A stretch of 56,279 nucleotides of DNA from the NCBI GenBank assembly GCA_017625755.1, contig JAGAKG010000076.1, forward strand, positions 1 through 56,279. Direction: 5' to 3'. Under the pieces are notes generated by a model. That model was given only the letters and a program-made list of their open reading frames with translations. It searched no databases and was not told where the DNA came from. The stretch is from Clostridia bacterium (GTDB taxonomy: Bacteria > Bacillota > Clostridia > Oscillospirales > CAG-272). Shown here piece after piece: positions 1-8,751 of this stretch. The translations under genes and the position numbers were made by a program. Every line of letters begins with the position of its first letter. The stretch's first letter is position 1.

Positions 1-14
1 GCAAATAAAATAAA

Positions 15-180
15 GCCCCTTTAGGGGCATGCCTGTGAAAGTCGTGCGGTTGGCAGACTTTTCGACGAGCCTATAGGCTCAGCCTATGACATGCCCTAAG
101 GGGGCTTGTGCAAGCCACCGGCACGGCCGGTGGTCTTGACTGTATTATCGCGTATGATGTCGGGAGGATAATATCCTCCC
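15..180. repeat. Array of short palindromes at the window edge
   Basis: This stretch contains no convincing gene. It is a chain of perfect or near-perfect hairpins: 15-28 (GCCCC/GGGGC), 38-61 (AAAGTC/GACTTT), 67-80 (GAGCCTA/TAGGCTC), 93-105 (GCCC/GGGC type), 115-133 (CCACCGGC/GCCGGTGG) and 162-180 (GGGAGGATA/TATCCTCCC). This is the pattern of a REP-like intergenic repeat mosaic. The last hairpin could help terminate transcription from outside the window. Positions 181-318 hold only the leader of the next gene. Confidence 0.6.
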
Positions 181-318
181 CTACAATAAACACAGGTGGC
201 AATCCTCCTTATGAGAAGTCTCGCAATCCGTTCTTTTTTGTATAACAGATATTACCTCGGTTTGTTCATGTTTTACTCGGAAACACTTATATGGAAAATA
301 AGCTTTCGAGGAAATAAA

Positions 319-762
319 ATGAATACAACAGTAAAACAAATAAAAATAACTCCCGCCGAGGCACTTAAGGCAATTATGCGAGACTCTGCCTTGTTCGCTG
401 TCGGCGGGGGTGGATATTATCTTATGGAGGTTATCTGCCGCGGGTATTCGCATTGGAGTATGGCGATATGCGGCGGCACCTGTCTGCTTGCGATATTTCA
501 CACAAACAGAAGAATGAGTGACAAACGGCTTTTTACGAGAGCCGCTGTGGGAGCGGGGATAATCACCGCCGTGGAATTTATATGCGGCTGCATAGTAAAT
601 CTCGCGCTCGGTTGGAGAGTGTGGGACTATTCGCATCTTCCTATGAATCTGCTCGGTCAGATATGCTTTCCGTTCTCTCTGCTCTGGTTTGGCTTGTGTA
701 TTCCCGTGTGCGCGGTTTTCGGCAAGTTATCTCGCTCGAGAGCGGTTCAGAATTCAAGGTAA
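319..762 (+). CDS. Small four-helix membrane protein, putative ABC-transporter type IV (CmpB-like) family
   Basis: The protein is 147 residues with about four hydrophobic segments (roughly 22-40, 46-60, 74-97 and 108-133), so it sits in the cytoplasmic membrane. The segment with W-R-V-W-D-Y-S near residue 99, followed by N-L-x-G-Q-I-C, resembles the PF06541 family, whose members are small integral membrane proteins of unproven function. I chose the ATG at 319 because a GAGG ribosome site lies about seven bases upstream; an in-frame ATG at 196 has no such site. The 3' end overlaps the convergent folC-like gene by 16 bases. The family call is moderate and no substrate can be named. Confidence 0.6.
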   Translation: MNTTVKQIKITPAEALKAIMRDSALFAVGGGGYYLMEVICRGYSHWSMAICGGTCLLAIFHTNRRMSDKRLFTRAAVGAGIITAVEFICGCIVNLALGWRVWDYSHLPMNLLGQICFPFSLLWFGLCIPVCAVFGKLSRSRAVQNSR

Positions 763-2105
763 CGCATTACCTCAAGGCGAAGCTTTCCTGTAAACTCGTT
801 ATTGCCCGAGATCAGCAGGGTGTCCTCGTTAGTCAGCGACGAGAGCATTTGCTTTGACGCCGCCTTGGCGGTATTGAAGCATACGACGCTGAAGCGCTTT
901 TCAATATCCGCTAGCTGACGCGCCCTTTCCTCGTCGTTCTGACAGACGGTGTATATCCTCTCAACCTTGTATCCTCTCGTACCGAGCATTGTGAGGTAGT
1001 TCTCGATAAGCTGACCGTTGCAGGGCAGACAAAGCGAGATATAGCGTCCTGTGTACTCGGAAAAATCAAAAAGCGACTCACAGACGGGTTCAAGCGCCTC
1101 GTCTTTGTATGTACTGTCGGCTATTACCGTGGGATTGACCGATAATACCTCAAACCTTGAGGGGAGTCTGAGTTCTGCCATGCCGAGCTTTTCGTCGGCT
1201 GGGGAAATATTGTATCCGTATCGCCTGAGCATCTTCACCGTCTCGATAACGGTTACGGCGTTGGCTGTCTGAAATCTTCCGCAGAGACTGAGCTTGTAGC
1301 TTTCGGAATTATATATGAAAGTAGTACCCATAAGCGAGAGCTGCTTAACTGTCAGCGCGGCTCGCACGGGGACGGAGAGACGGCAGTTTATCGCGGCGCA
1401 GGTATCCGAGATGACCTTATAGGCGTATGTATCCTGCGGAGCGCTTATTACCTCGCTGACGCCCTTTCGTATATATGATTTTATCTTGTTTATCTGCTTT
1501 CGGTCGCCGCTCGGTATCGTGCCGCATATAACGGCGGCAAAGGGCGGCTTCAGAAACAGAGAGGGGTCTGCCTCGTTGTGCGCACTTTCTATTATACAGA
1601 GCTTGCACTCGTGTCTGCGGTAAAGCAGCAGCGCGCAGAGCAGAAGTATCTCGCTTCCCGTGGGCTCAGCCGTCTTTGGATATCCGTCTATGAGAGAGCG
1701 GGGAATGTCTGAATACTCATCCGCAACCTCTCCGTCCTCTCCAATAGAGGATTTTGCGTTCGCAAGCGTCTTTTTTAGCGTATTATATGCCTCGTGCACC
1801 TCGTTTACAAGCTCGGTAAATTCGGGTATAGATACAGGGTGCGTGTTGAGTCTTATATTATCTCTCGGGTCGTCTGAAATAGACATATTCAGCGTGCAAG
1901 CATCATATCCCGCTTTCGCAAGAACAGATGAGAGCATAGCCGAGCATATCGTCTTTCCGTTACTGCCCGCCATACGGATATAGTTAAGCCGTCTGTGAGG
2001 CTCCCCAAGCAGGGAGCAAAGATAATTGAGCTTTACAGACGAGCCCTCGGTTCTCACGGGGTTAGCTGCATTTTTAATGTATTTTACTGCGTTATGATAG
2101 GTCAT
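747..2105 (-). CDS. Mur-ligase-family protein, folylpolyglutamate synthase-like
   Basis: The 452-residue protein has the FolC layout. An N-terminal helix is followed by a P-loop near residues 44-53 (M-A-G-S-N-G-K-T), a central ATPase domain and a C-terminal Mur-ligase domain. FolC adds glutamates to tetrahydrofolate with ATP. The usual family P-loop is GTNGKGS, and here it ends in GKT, so this is a divergent member and its substrate is uncertain. It is the last gene of a minus-strand operon behind plsY and a methyltransferase gene, starting two bases after the methyltransferase stop codon. Its end overlaps the convergent membrane-protein gene. Confidence 0.65.
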   Translation of the reverse strand: MTYHNAVKYIKNAANPVRTEGSSVKLNYLCSLLGEPHRRLNYIRMAGSNGKTICSAMLSSVLAKAGYDACTLNMSISDDPRDNIRLNTHPVSIPEFTELVNEVHEAYNTLKKTLANAKSSIGEDGEVADEYSDIPRSLIDGYPKTAEPTGSEILLLCALLLYRRHECKLCIIESAHNEADPSLFLKPPFAAVICGTIPSGDRKQINKIKSYIRKGVSEVISAPQDTYAYKVISDTCAAINCRLSVPVRAALTVKQLSLMGTTFIYNSESYKLSLCGRFQTANAVTVIETVKMLRRYGYNISPADEKLGMAELRLPSRFEVLSVNPTVIADSTYKDEALEPVCESLFDFSEYTGRYISLCLPCNGQLIENYLTMLGTRGYKVERIYTVCQNDEERARQLADIEKRFSVVCFNTAKAASKQMLSSLTNEDTLLISGNNEFTGKLRLEVMRYLEF

Positions 2106-2107
2106 CG

Positions 2108-3286
2108 TTACCTCTGCGTTCCGAGCAAAAATGCTCTTGCAGTCTCGTATTCCTCCCGCGCTCTGAGAGCCGCGTCGGAATTTTTCTTTGTGTTCGGCAG
2201 CTTTATTGCCCTGAGCATAATATTTTTGGGCGCGTCCTCAACAAGCTCAAGCGCCGCCGTACGGTACCCGTTTGCTTCAAGAAGTTTCAGGCGGAGCGCG
2301 TCTGTTGCCGCGTCGCAGAATTTCTGTCGGAGCATTGAATGTTCGGCGATAAACGAGAGCGTGGGGCAGTTGAGTGTGTGATTAAGCTCGTGGTGACAGC
2401 AGGGGGTCGAAAGAATGACCTTTGCGTCCCAGCTCATAGCCTTGTTAAGCACGATATCGGTTGCGGTATCGCAGGCGTGGAGCGAAACCACAAGGTCGGG
2501 GATATCCTCTGTTACAAAGTCGTTTATATCCCCGCAGACAAAGCTAAGACCGTCAAATCCGAGCTTTTCGGAGACCTCGGAGCAGTATTTTACCACATCG
2601 GGCTTGAGGTCGACGCCGACCATCTTTACGCTATATTTCAGCACATTCGCAAAATAATGATATACCGCGAAGGAAAGATAGCTCTTTCCGCAACAGAGGT
2701 CGCATATAGTGATCTCTCCCGAGGGAAGATGGCTTTCGATATCCCGTATCATTTCAACAAATCTGTTTATCTGGCGGAATTTCAATTGTTTCTTGTCATA
2801 TATGCGTCCGTTTGCGTCGGAGATACCGAGTAATTTCAAAAACGGCTCAGAACCGTCGAGAATATGCTTTTTTTGGACATTGTTGCCCGACACCTGTACT
2901 GTTGCCACTCCGTCGGTGCTCAGCGCCGCAAGGAGCTTATTTCCGCCGATAAGGGTGCGGTTGCCCGATTTTGAGGTTTTAAGCTCACACTCTCCCGCGG
3001 TGCAGATGAGATTTATCTGTGAAAATCCCATAGCAAGCTCGGGGAGCGCCATAGGCGCGTCGGAAAAAGAGATATTCTTATGCGTGGCTTTGTTGTCCTT
3101 GTGGAAAAACTCTGCCTGAAGCATATTTTCTCCGCTTATGCTTCTGACCGTCATAACTGCTCTCAGAAGTGTTTTGTCTGTCGGCTTTGAGAATACCGCT
3201 TTTTTGAGAGCCTGTTTTTTTGCGGCGAGAAGGATAAGCTTGGTGAGGTCTTTTATTTCATTGCTTATATTTATTTCGTTACTCAT
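2108..3286 (-). CDS. Class I SAM-dependent methyltransferase (Methyltransf_32-like)
   Basis: The protein is 392 residues. The C-terminal half carries a SAM-binding glycine motif (I-C-D-L-C-C-G-K-S-Y-L, near residue 195) and the later V-S-L-H-A-C-D-T-A-T-D and C-C-H-H-E-L segments that mark the PF13679 family. Relatives of this type are often annotated as RNA or small-molecule methyltransferases without proof. The N-terminal roughly 150 residues are a separate domain I do not recognise. The ATG overlaps the plsY stop codon in an ATGA arrangement, so the two are translationally coupled in one operon. Confidence 0.7.
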   Translation of the reverse strand: MSNEINISNEIKDLTKLILLAAKKQALKKAVFSKPTDKTLLRAVMTVRSISGENMLQAEFFHKDNKATHKNISFSDAPMALPELAMGFSQINLICTAGECELKTSKSGNRTLIGGNKLLAALSTDGVATVQVSGNNVQKKHILDGSEPFLKLLGISDANGRIYDKKQLKFRQINRFVEMIRDIESHLPSGEITICDLCCGKSYLSFAVYHYFANVLKYSVKMVGVDLKPDVVKYCSEVSEKLGFDGLSFVCGDINDFVTEDIPDLVVSLHACDTATDIVLNKAMSWDAKVILSTPCCHHELNHTLNCPTLSFIAEHSMLRQKFCDAATDALRLKLLEANGYRTAALELVEDAPKNIMLRAIKLPNTKKNSDAALRAREEYETARAFLLGTQR

Positions 3287-4029
3287 TTTTTCTTTTCTTC
3301 GTTTCCTTTGTCATCATCTGCGGGTTTGACGCTCTTTTTGAAGGAAAATTTGCTTTCCTTACCCTGCCAGAGTCTCTTGATGTTCTCGCGGTGCATAAAG
3401 ATTACGAGCGCCGCGTTGACAATAGCTATGATAACATATGCCCCGGGACCTACTCCCATAAGCTTTTCCACACGGTCGAGGATAACGGGGTAGAGAAGCA
3501 TACACATTATCGAGGCGAGGGATATATATTTGGTAAAGGCTACGATTACAACAAAGAGAACGAGAAGCACGAGAAAGACTATGGGGTTGCACATAAGAAC
3601 CGATATAGCCGCGGTCACAACACCCTTGCCGCCCTTGAATTTATAGTATATCGGGAACATGTGTCCGAGAATACAGAAAAGTCCCGCGATATACGCACCG
3701 TACTGTCCAAGCGCGATATAGCCTATAAGACCCGAAGCGAACGCCTTGAGCGCATCGCCCAGAAAGGTGAGTCCAGCGGCGGATTTTCCAAAGGTGCGCA
3801 TCATATTGGTCGCGCCCGCATTTCCGCTTCCGTGGTTTCTTATGTCACTCTTATACCTCGTCTTGGATATGATGATAGCGAAATTCATACTTCCGAGGAG
3901 ATAGGGGGCGGCGATACAGATAAGAGTGGCTATCAGTATAAGCGCTATCGTCCAGCTCTCCGAAAGAGCATATTTGTCAACAAGAAGTTGCGGAACTCCG
4001 ATTTTGAAAATATTGATCAAAAAATCCAT
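3283..4029 (-). CDS. plsY: Acyl-phosphate:glycerol-3-phosphate acyltransferase
   Basis: PlsY transfers an acyl group from acyl phosphate to glycerol 3-phosphate, the first committed step of bacterial phospholipid synthesis, in the cytoplasmic membrane. The 248-residue protein shows the family hallmark D-I-R-N-H-G-S-G-N-A-G-A-T-N, followed by several membrane helices and the conserved G-G-K-G segment. The lysine-rich, charged C-terminal tail is longer than usual. I chose the ATG at 4029 because GAGG lies eight bases upstream; a further upstream start at 4083 would add 18 non-conserved residues. A sigma-A promoter lies at 4092-4120. Confidence 0.9.
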   Translation of the reverse strand: MDFLINIFKIGVPQLLVDKYALSESWTIALILIATLICIAAPYLLGSMNFAIIISKTRYKSDIRNHGSGNAGATNMMRTFGKSAAGLTFLGDALKAFASGLIGYIALGQYGAYIAGLFCILGHMFPIYYKFKGGKGVVTAAISVLMCNPIVFLVLLVLFVVIVAFTKYISLASIMCMLLYPVILDRVEKLMGVGPGAYVIIAIVNAALVIFMHRENIKRLWQGKESKFSFKKSVKPADDDKGNEEKKK

Positions 4030-4091
4030 TAGTTGAACCTCATACATACTAAGATTTGACAGAACTGTTCGCAAACAGCCCAATTCAATTC

Positions 4092-4120
4092 AGTATACCA
4101 TATTTTGCGACTTTTATCAA
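4092..4120 (-). promoter_or_regulatory. Sigma-A promoter for the plsY operon
   Basis: On the minus strand a TTGATA -35 box (4115-4120) and a TATACT -10 box (4092-4097) are separated by 17 bases. They lie about 65 bases upstream of the chosen plsY start. Confidence 0.65.
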
Positions 4121-4185
4121 GGGCTACGCCAAAAAAGTTACTTATTATTAAATAATATCAAGATTTTATTGCTTTTTGAGCGGCG

Positions 4186-4236
4186 GTGTGATAAAATATA
4201 GAAAAGAGGTTGCTGCGCTTTGGCAACAACCTCTTG
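4186..4236 (-). terminator. Rho-independent terminator of ackA
   Basis: On the minus strand, just after the acetate kinase stop codon, arms at 4227-4235 and 4204-4212 (AAGAGGTTG/CAACCTCTT) form a hairpin. It is followed by a T-rich tail. Confidence 0.75.
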
Positions 4237-4246
4237 AAATTTTTGA

Positions 4247-5476
4247 TTACTTTGCGGAACTTGCGAGAGCGGCGGTATCCTTTGCGATAACCAGCTCCTC
4301 GTTTGTGGGAATGAGGTAAACCGCGGTCTTGGAATCGTCTGTCGAAAGCTTGACCGTGTTGGGCTGACGAAGCGCCTTCGCGTTTACTTCCTTGTCTATC
4401 TTGATTCCGAAGAATTCCATATCCTCGCATATTATCTCACGCAGGTGGGGATTGTTCTCTCCTATACCCGCGGTGAATACTACGGCGTCCAAACCGTTCA
4501 TAATAGCGGCGTACGCACCGATGTACTTCTTAATGTTATGCTTGAGTATGTTAACCGCGAGAGAAGCTCTTTCGTAGTTGGGGTTAGAGGGGCCGTCGCT
4601 TATAGCCGCCTCAAGGTCACGCGAGTCGGACGAGAAGCCCGAAACTCCGAGAAATCCCGACTTCTTGTTCATCATTTCGTTGACCTCTGCGGTGGAAAGT
4701 CCTTCCTTCTCCATTATGTAGGGAACGATAGCGGGGTCGATATCTCCGCAACGGGTACCCATCTCAACGCCCGCGAGAGGAGTAAATCCCATAGAGGTAT
4801 CCATAACGCAACCGCCCTTGACTGCCGAGATAGACGAGCCGTTTCCGATATGGCAGGTAACTATCTTGGTTTCCTCAACGGGCTTGCCGAGAATCTTTGC
4901 CATCTCAGCGCTTACATATCTGTGAGATGTTCCGTGCGCACCGTAGCGGCGGATACCGTACTTTTCATAGTATTCATAGGGGAGAGCGTAAACATAAGCT
5001 TCGGGCTTCATCGTCTGATGGAAAGCCGTGTCGAAAACAAGCACCTGCGGCTTTGTGGGCATAACTGCGAGACAACCCTTGATACCCATTATGTGCGCGC
5101 CTGTGTGGAGAGGAGCGAAATCGCGGCAAAGCTCGAGCTTTGCGAGAACATCATCGCTGAGAAGAATAGACTTGGAGAAGAAAGCGCCGCCGTGGACTAC
5201 TCTGTGTCCGACTGCCTCTATCTCGTCCATGCTGGAAATACAACCGACCTCTGCGTCTGTGAGCATCTCAACTACGAGCTGCATAGCGACAGAGTGGTCT
5301 GCCATAGGAACCTCCTTGGCTGCCTTGTTTTCCTTGATGAGGTTTTTGTGTTCTATTTTGGAACCCTCAATTCCTATGCGCTCGCATATACCCTTTGCGA
5401 GAACCGCATCTGTGTTGGTGTCAAAAAGCTGATATTTCAGCGAGCTTGAACCTGCGTTTACTACAAGTACATTCAT
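4247..5476 (-). CDS. ackA: Acetate kinase
   Basis: Acetate kinase interconverts acetyl phosphate plus ADP with acetate plus ATP, giving ATP by substrate-level phosphorylation in fermentation. The 409-residue length is typical. Family signatures are the N-terminal V-N-A-G-S-S-S-L-K-Y, G-H-R-V-V-H-G-G near residue 87, H-I-G-N-G-S-S, the T-P-L-A-G-V-E-M-G-T-R-C-G-D block with the catalytic arginine, and T-A-G-I-G-E-N near residue 330. It stands alone with its own promoter and terminator. No phosphotransacetylase gene is adjacent. A GGAGG site lies about 12 bases upstream of the ATG. Confidence 0.97.
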   Translation of the reverse strand: MNVLVVNAGSSSLKYQLFDTNTDAVLAKGICERIGIEGSKIEHKNLIKENKAAKEVPMADHSVAMQLVVEMLTDAEVGCISSMDEIEAVGHRVVHGGAFFSKSILLSDDVLAKLELCRDFAPLHTGAHIMGIKGCLAVMPTKPQVLVFDTAFHQTMKPEAYVYALPYEYYEKYGIRRYGAHGTSHRYVSAEMAKILGKPVEETKIVTCHIGNGSSISAVKGGCVMDTSMGFTPLAGVEMGTRCGDIDPAIVPYIMEKEGLSTAEVNEMMNKKSGFLGVSGFSSDSRDLEAAISDGPSNPNYERASLAVNILKHNIKKYIGAYAAIMNGLDAVVFTAGIGENNPHLREIICEDMEFFGIKIDKEVNAKALRQPNTVKLSTDDSKTAVYLIPTNEELVIAKDTAALASSAK

Positions 5477-5520
5477 TGTGTTTATTTTCCTCCAAGAAAT
5501 ATTAAAATATATATGAATTG

Positions 5521-5549
5521 ATTATACTACAATTCTTGTGTGATTTCAA
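5521..5549 (-). promoter_or_regulatory. Sigma-A promoter of ackA
   Basis: On the minus strand TTGAAA (5544-5549) and a perfect TATAAT (5521-5526) are separated by 17 bases, about 45 bases upstream of the ackA start codon. Confidence 0.8.
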
Positions 5550-5620
5550 GTAAAAATCATAAAAAACAGTAAATTTCGGTAAAAATATTATAAAATCGTT
5601 AAGAGTTAAGGAGGCAGGCT

Positions 5621-6793
5621 GTGTCTGTATACGGAATAATATCCGAATTCAATCCCTTTCATAACGGGCATAAATATCTTATAGACACTGCGAGGGCGCG
5701 CGGAGCCGAGGCGGTGGTCTGCGTTATGAGCGGAAACGCGGTGCAGCGCGGAGAATGCGCTGTCGCCGACAAGTATATACGCGCCGAGATGGCACTCGCG
5801 GGAGGTGCAGACCTCGTGCTTGAGCTGCCATATCCGTGGTCTGCCGCAAGCGCGGAATTTTTCGCCGCTTGCGGAGTCAATATTGCCTCTGCCTTTGCAG
5901 ACACGATTTTCTTCGGCTCGGAGCTTGGGGATATAGATGCGCTTTCGAGAGCGGCTGAGATATGCTCTGACGAGGGCTTTGCCGCTGAATACAAGGAGAA
6001 GCTTGCGGGAAACGCGGGTACGGCGGGTGCTTATTTTGATATACTTGAGCGCCGTACGGGGCGCAAATATTCCTCGAACGATATTCTCGGAATAGAGTAT
6101 ATAAAGGCGGCGAGACGGCAGGGAAGTGCTATCGGCTTTGAGACGCTGAAGCGTCTCGGCGCGTCGTATAACGACGGAAATATAGTCGAGGGTGAGAGGC
6201 AGTCCGCCACCGCGATAAGAGGATTGATATATAACGGTGATACAGAGCGGCTTTGCGAGTATATGCCGAGCGAGTGCGCTCGGATACTCCTGGGTGCTCT
6301 CGAGAGAGGTGAGCTGACGAATACCGAGAAGATAAATCAGGCGGTGAGACTGTTTTTCAGGCTTCATAATCCGTTGGATTTTGTGGATATCGCCGATATT
6401 GACGAGGGAATTGCGTCAAGAATATGCTCCTGCGCCTCGGATAGCTCCGAGGGCGAGCTTATCGAGTCGCTTCGCACAAAAAGATATACCGACGCAAGGC
6501 TCAGGCGCGCGATTCTGTTTTGTATGACGGGAGTTAAGAGGTCGGATATTGCCACCCCTCCCGCTTATGTCAATCTGCTCGGGGCTAACTCTGTGGGCAG
6601 GGAGCTTCTTTCGAGAAAAAGGAAGGAGAGCCCGATTGAGGTGATAGCAAAGCAGGCGGATATTCCTCTCACCCCTGCGGCGAATCGTCAATTTGAGCTT
6701 TCTGTCAGACTTGACGAGATATTCTCGCTGTCTATGGGGAGAAGCCGCAACGCGGCGTATCTTATCAGAAAATCGCCTGTAATCAAGGAGTGA
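5621..6793 (+). CDS. tmcAL: tRNA(Met) cytidine acetate ligase (TmcAL/YlbM family)
   Basis: TmcAL uses ATP and acetate to make N4-acetylcytidine at the wobble position of elongator tRNA-Met. The N-terminus has the nucleotidyltransferase signature G-I-I-S-E-F-N-P-F-H-N-G-H, containing the HxGH-type motif, then M-S-G-N-A-V-Q-R-G and L-E-L-P-Y-P-W-S-A-A-S-A-E-F. These are characteristic of the family, and 390 residues is the usual size. The start is GTG at 5621, preceded by AAGGAGG with a six-base spacer. The next gene begins immediately, so the two are probably cotranscribed. Confidence 0.9.
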   Translation: MSVYGIISEFNPFHNGHKYLIDTARARGAEAVVCVMSGNAVQRGECAVADKYIRAEMALAGGADLVLELPYPWSAASAEFFAACGVNIASAFADTIFFGSELGDIDALSRAAEICSDEGFAAEYKEKLAGNAGTAGAYFDILERRTGRKYSSNDILGIEYIKAARRQGSAIGFETLKRLGASYNDGNIVEGERQSATAIRGLIYNGDTERLCEYMPSECARILLGALERGELTNTEKINQAVRLFFRLHNPLDFVDIADIDEGIASRICSCASDSSEGELIESLRTKRYTDARLRRAILFCMTGVKRSDIATPPAYVNLLGANSVGRELLSRKRKESPIEVIAKQADIPLTPAANRQFELSVRLDEIFSLSMGRSRNAAYLIRKSPVIKE

Positions 6794-6798
6794 TGCGT

Positions 6799-7308
6799 AT
6801 GGAAAAGACAAAGAAAAAAGATAGGTTTATGATAATTTCGGTGTCGGTTTTAGTTCTTATCGTTGCCGTGGTTCTGATAGTCGCATTTTTACTCCCCGTA
6901 TGGTCGGCGAAGCTGAAATTGTCTGAGGTCAAGAAGAATTTTGAGGGCGTTTCAGACCGAGATATGATAGTGATTTCCGACCCTCTGTTCAGCGGAGAGC
7001 TTATCCCCGAGGGGGCTGAGGTAATACTTGAGGGAGAGCAGGGCAAAGAGGTCGCCGACGCGCTCCTTCGTGCGCTTGACGGCGCTAAATATGCCGATAC
7101 TGAAAAAACGATTATGGGAAGCTGGAGTATGAATGTGTCGATAAGGACGGCTGACGATGTTTATACCGTATATTTCCTTGAGGACGAATTTTACCTTGCC
7201 GACGACTACAAGCAGTATGTCTTTACTCCAAGCGAGGACGCAGCGGAGGATTATGACGCCTTTCTCGCTCAGCTTGTGAGTATACTTGAGCAAAGCTTGG
7301 AAAAATAG
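6799..7308 (+). CDS. Membrane-anchored protein of unknown function
   Basis: The 169-residue protein begins with a lysine-rich cytoplasmic stretch and one strong hydrophobic helix (about residues 12-36, I-I-S-V-S-V-L-V-L-I-V). The rest is a soluble, acidic extracytoplasmic domain of about 130 residues with alternating strand-like segments. I do not recognise a named family. I chose the ATG at 6799 because AAGGAG sits eight bases upstream; the ATG at 6793 is too close to that site. It follows tmcAL by five bases. Confidence 0.75.
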   Translation: MEKTKKKDRFMIISVSVLVLIVAVVLIVAFLLPVWSAKLKLSEVKKNFEGVSDRDMIVISDPLFSGELIPEGAEVILEGEQGKEVADALLRALDGAKYADTEKTIMGSWSMNVSIRTADDVYTVYFLEDEFYLADDYKQYVFTPSEDAAEDYDAFLAQLVSILEQSLEK

Positions 7309-7378
7309 GAATATTTCCCGCAGGGCAGGAATAGATTTATGACAGATAGAATGTCATAAATGCCTTGGGGGAATTGAA

Positions 7379-7828
7379 ATGGAACGAAAGAGAAGCGCAA
7401 GAAAAAACAGCTCCGCGGAGCTTTCAGCGCCTGCGGCTATCATAAAGAACAGCTTTATCGGAGCGGGAATAGCGACAGTAATGTCTGTGGTGCTGCTCTT
7501 TGCCGCAACAGTTATCGCTTACGCTAATGCCGATCCCGATTCGGTGACGGGTATGCTCGGTCTGTCGGCTGTATATCTGGCTTCTATGGCGGCAGGCTTC
7601 TGCGCGGTAAAGATAAACAAGCAGAGCGCGCTTATATGCGGTGCGCTCAGCGGTGCTATATTCGCCCTGCTTTTCTTTGCCGTATCGCTCTTTTTTGATG
7701 CCTCGTTTTCCTCGGGCTATCCTTTTATCGCCCGACTCGGTATGAGAGCCGCTATGATATTTATGTCTGTGCTTGGCGCATTCGCGGGGCTTCACCGCAG
7801 CTCGGGTAAGAGAAGAAAGAAAAGATAG
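7379..7828 (+). CDS. TIGR04086-type small membrane protein
   Basis: The 149-residue protein has four hydrophobic helices (about 25-48, 58-78, 82-105 and 120-140) between basic ends (R-K-R-S-A-R-K at the start, R-K-K-R at the end). This is the architecture of the TIGR04086 family (YrzE-like) found across clostridia, function unknown. It is 70 bases downstream of the previous gene on the same strand and is followed by a strong terminator, so it probably ends the tmcAL operon. Confidence 0.65.
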   Translation: MERKRSARKNSSAELSAPAAIIKNSFIGAGIATVMSVVLLFAATVIAYANADPDSVTGMLGLSAVYLASMAAGFCAVKINKQSALICGALSGAIFALLFFAVSLFFDASFSSGYPFIARLGMRAAMIFMSVLGAFAGLHRSSGKRRKKR

Positions 7829-7833
7829 AATAA

Positions 7834-7867
7834 CAACCGTCGGCACATAAGTGTCCGACGGTTGTTT
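7834..7867 (+). terminator. Rho-independent terminator
   Basis: Arms CAACCGTCGG (7834-7843) and CCGACGGTTG (7855-7864) form a perfect ten-base-pair hairpin followed by TTTG. It closes the tmcAL operon. Confidence 0.8.
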
Positions 7868-7901
7868 GCGTTAGAAAGCTCTTGCTTAAAAAGGTTTGAA
7901 G

Positions 7902-7946
7902 GGAGTGTGAGGGGGACTTTCCTTAAAAGTCCCCCTCACATACTCC
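7902..7946 (-). terminator. Long GC-rich hairpin, probable terminator of the cof-hydrolase operon
   Basis: Arms at 7902-7920 and 7926-7946 pair through a GTGAGGGGGACTTT/AAAGTCCCCCTCAC core. The hairpin sits seven bases beyond the minus-strand stop codon and is followed on that strand by a loose T-rich stretch. Its length and C-rich core also fit a dispersed intergenic repeat. Confidence 0.5.
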
Positions 7947-7952
7947 GCAAAT

Positions 7953-8750
7953 TTATAATTCATAAATAATCTTTGCTATTGCGTGTTCCTCGTTAGATAC
8001 CGTAATAAAATCGGCGGATGCCTTTGCGGAGGCAGAGGCGTTGGATACAGCAAATCCGACATCGGCTGCCTTGAGCATTTCCGCGTCGTTATCGTTGTCG
8101 CCAACGGCAACGGTTTTCGTTATAATACCGCCGAGAAGCTCGGGGATTTTCTTTATCACAGTAGCCTTACTGATACCCTGAGGGAGTATCTCGTAATAGA
8201 TACTGTCGGAGCGGATAGGCGCAAACTCTTTTGCTCTGGGGTGCGCGATAACCGCCTCTGAGAGCGAGTCAAGATTTTCGCTGCTATCGGCAAAGAGAAT
8301 CTTTACTATCGGTTCTCTTATTTCTCTGAAATCTCCCTCAGTCACGGGAAGATTTTCGTCTCTGATATGCTTTGCCGTGAAATCATTCTGCCTATGGAAT
8401 ATTATCTTCTTTTTCGTGATTATCTCTATTCCCGTGTTTGGAAATTCAAGCTCAACAAATTCAGCAAGCTCCTTTACCGAATCAGGGAGAGTGATAGACC
8501 ACACAAGCTCATCTTTGTCTCTGTCGTAAATTCCCGCGCCGTTCATGCAGCCGATAGGCGCATTGGGGTGGAGAAGTTCGCAAAGGGAAGCGACCGCTAC
8601 GGGGGTGCGTCCCGTGATAAATGTAAATCTTCCGCCCTCGCTTTTGAAGTATTCTATTGCTCTCTTGTTTTCCTCGGAAACCGACTTGTCGGCTCTCAGA
8701 AGCGTTCCGTCAAGGTCGGTTGCGAGTAATATACCATCGAATTTTTTCAT
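7953..8750 (-). CDS. Cof-type HAD-IIB sugar-phosphate phosphatase
   Basis: The 265-residue cytosolic phosphatase has the HAD motif I near residue 10 (A-T-D-L-D-G-T-L-L, nucleophile in D-L-D), a threonine motif II (F-I-T-G-R-T-P), the large type-IIB cap, and motif IV late in the protein (G-D-N-D-N-D-A-E-M-L). Members remove phosphate from sugar phosphates or cofactors, and the substrate cannot be read from sequence. The start has GAGGAG seven bases upstream inside the end of the ttcA-like gene. It is the last gene of a three-gene minus-strand operon. Confidence 0.85.
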   Translation of the reverse strand: MKKFDGILLATDLDGTLLRADKSVSEENKRAIEYFKSEGGRFTFITGRTPVAVASLCELLHPNAPIGCMNGAGIYDRDKDELVWSITLPDSVKELAEFVELEFPNTGIEIITKKKIIFHRQNDFTAKHIRDENLPVTEGDFREIREPIVKILFADSSENLDSLSEAVIAHPRAKEFAPIRSDSIYYEILPQGISKATVIKKIPELLGGIITKTVAVGDNDNDAEMLKAADVGFAVSNASASAKASADFITVSNEEHAIAKIIYEL

Positions 8751-8751
8751 T

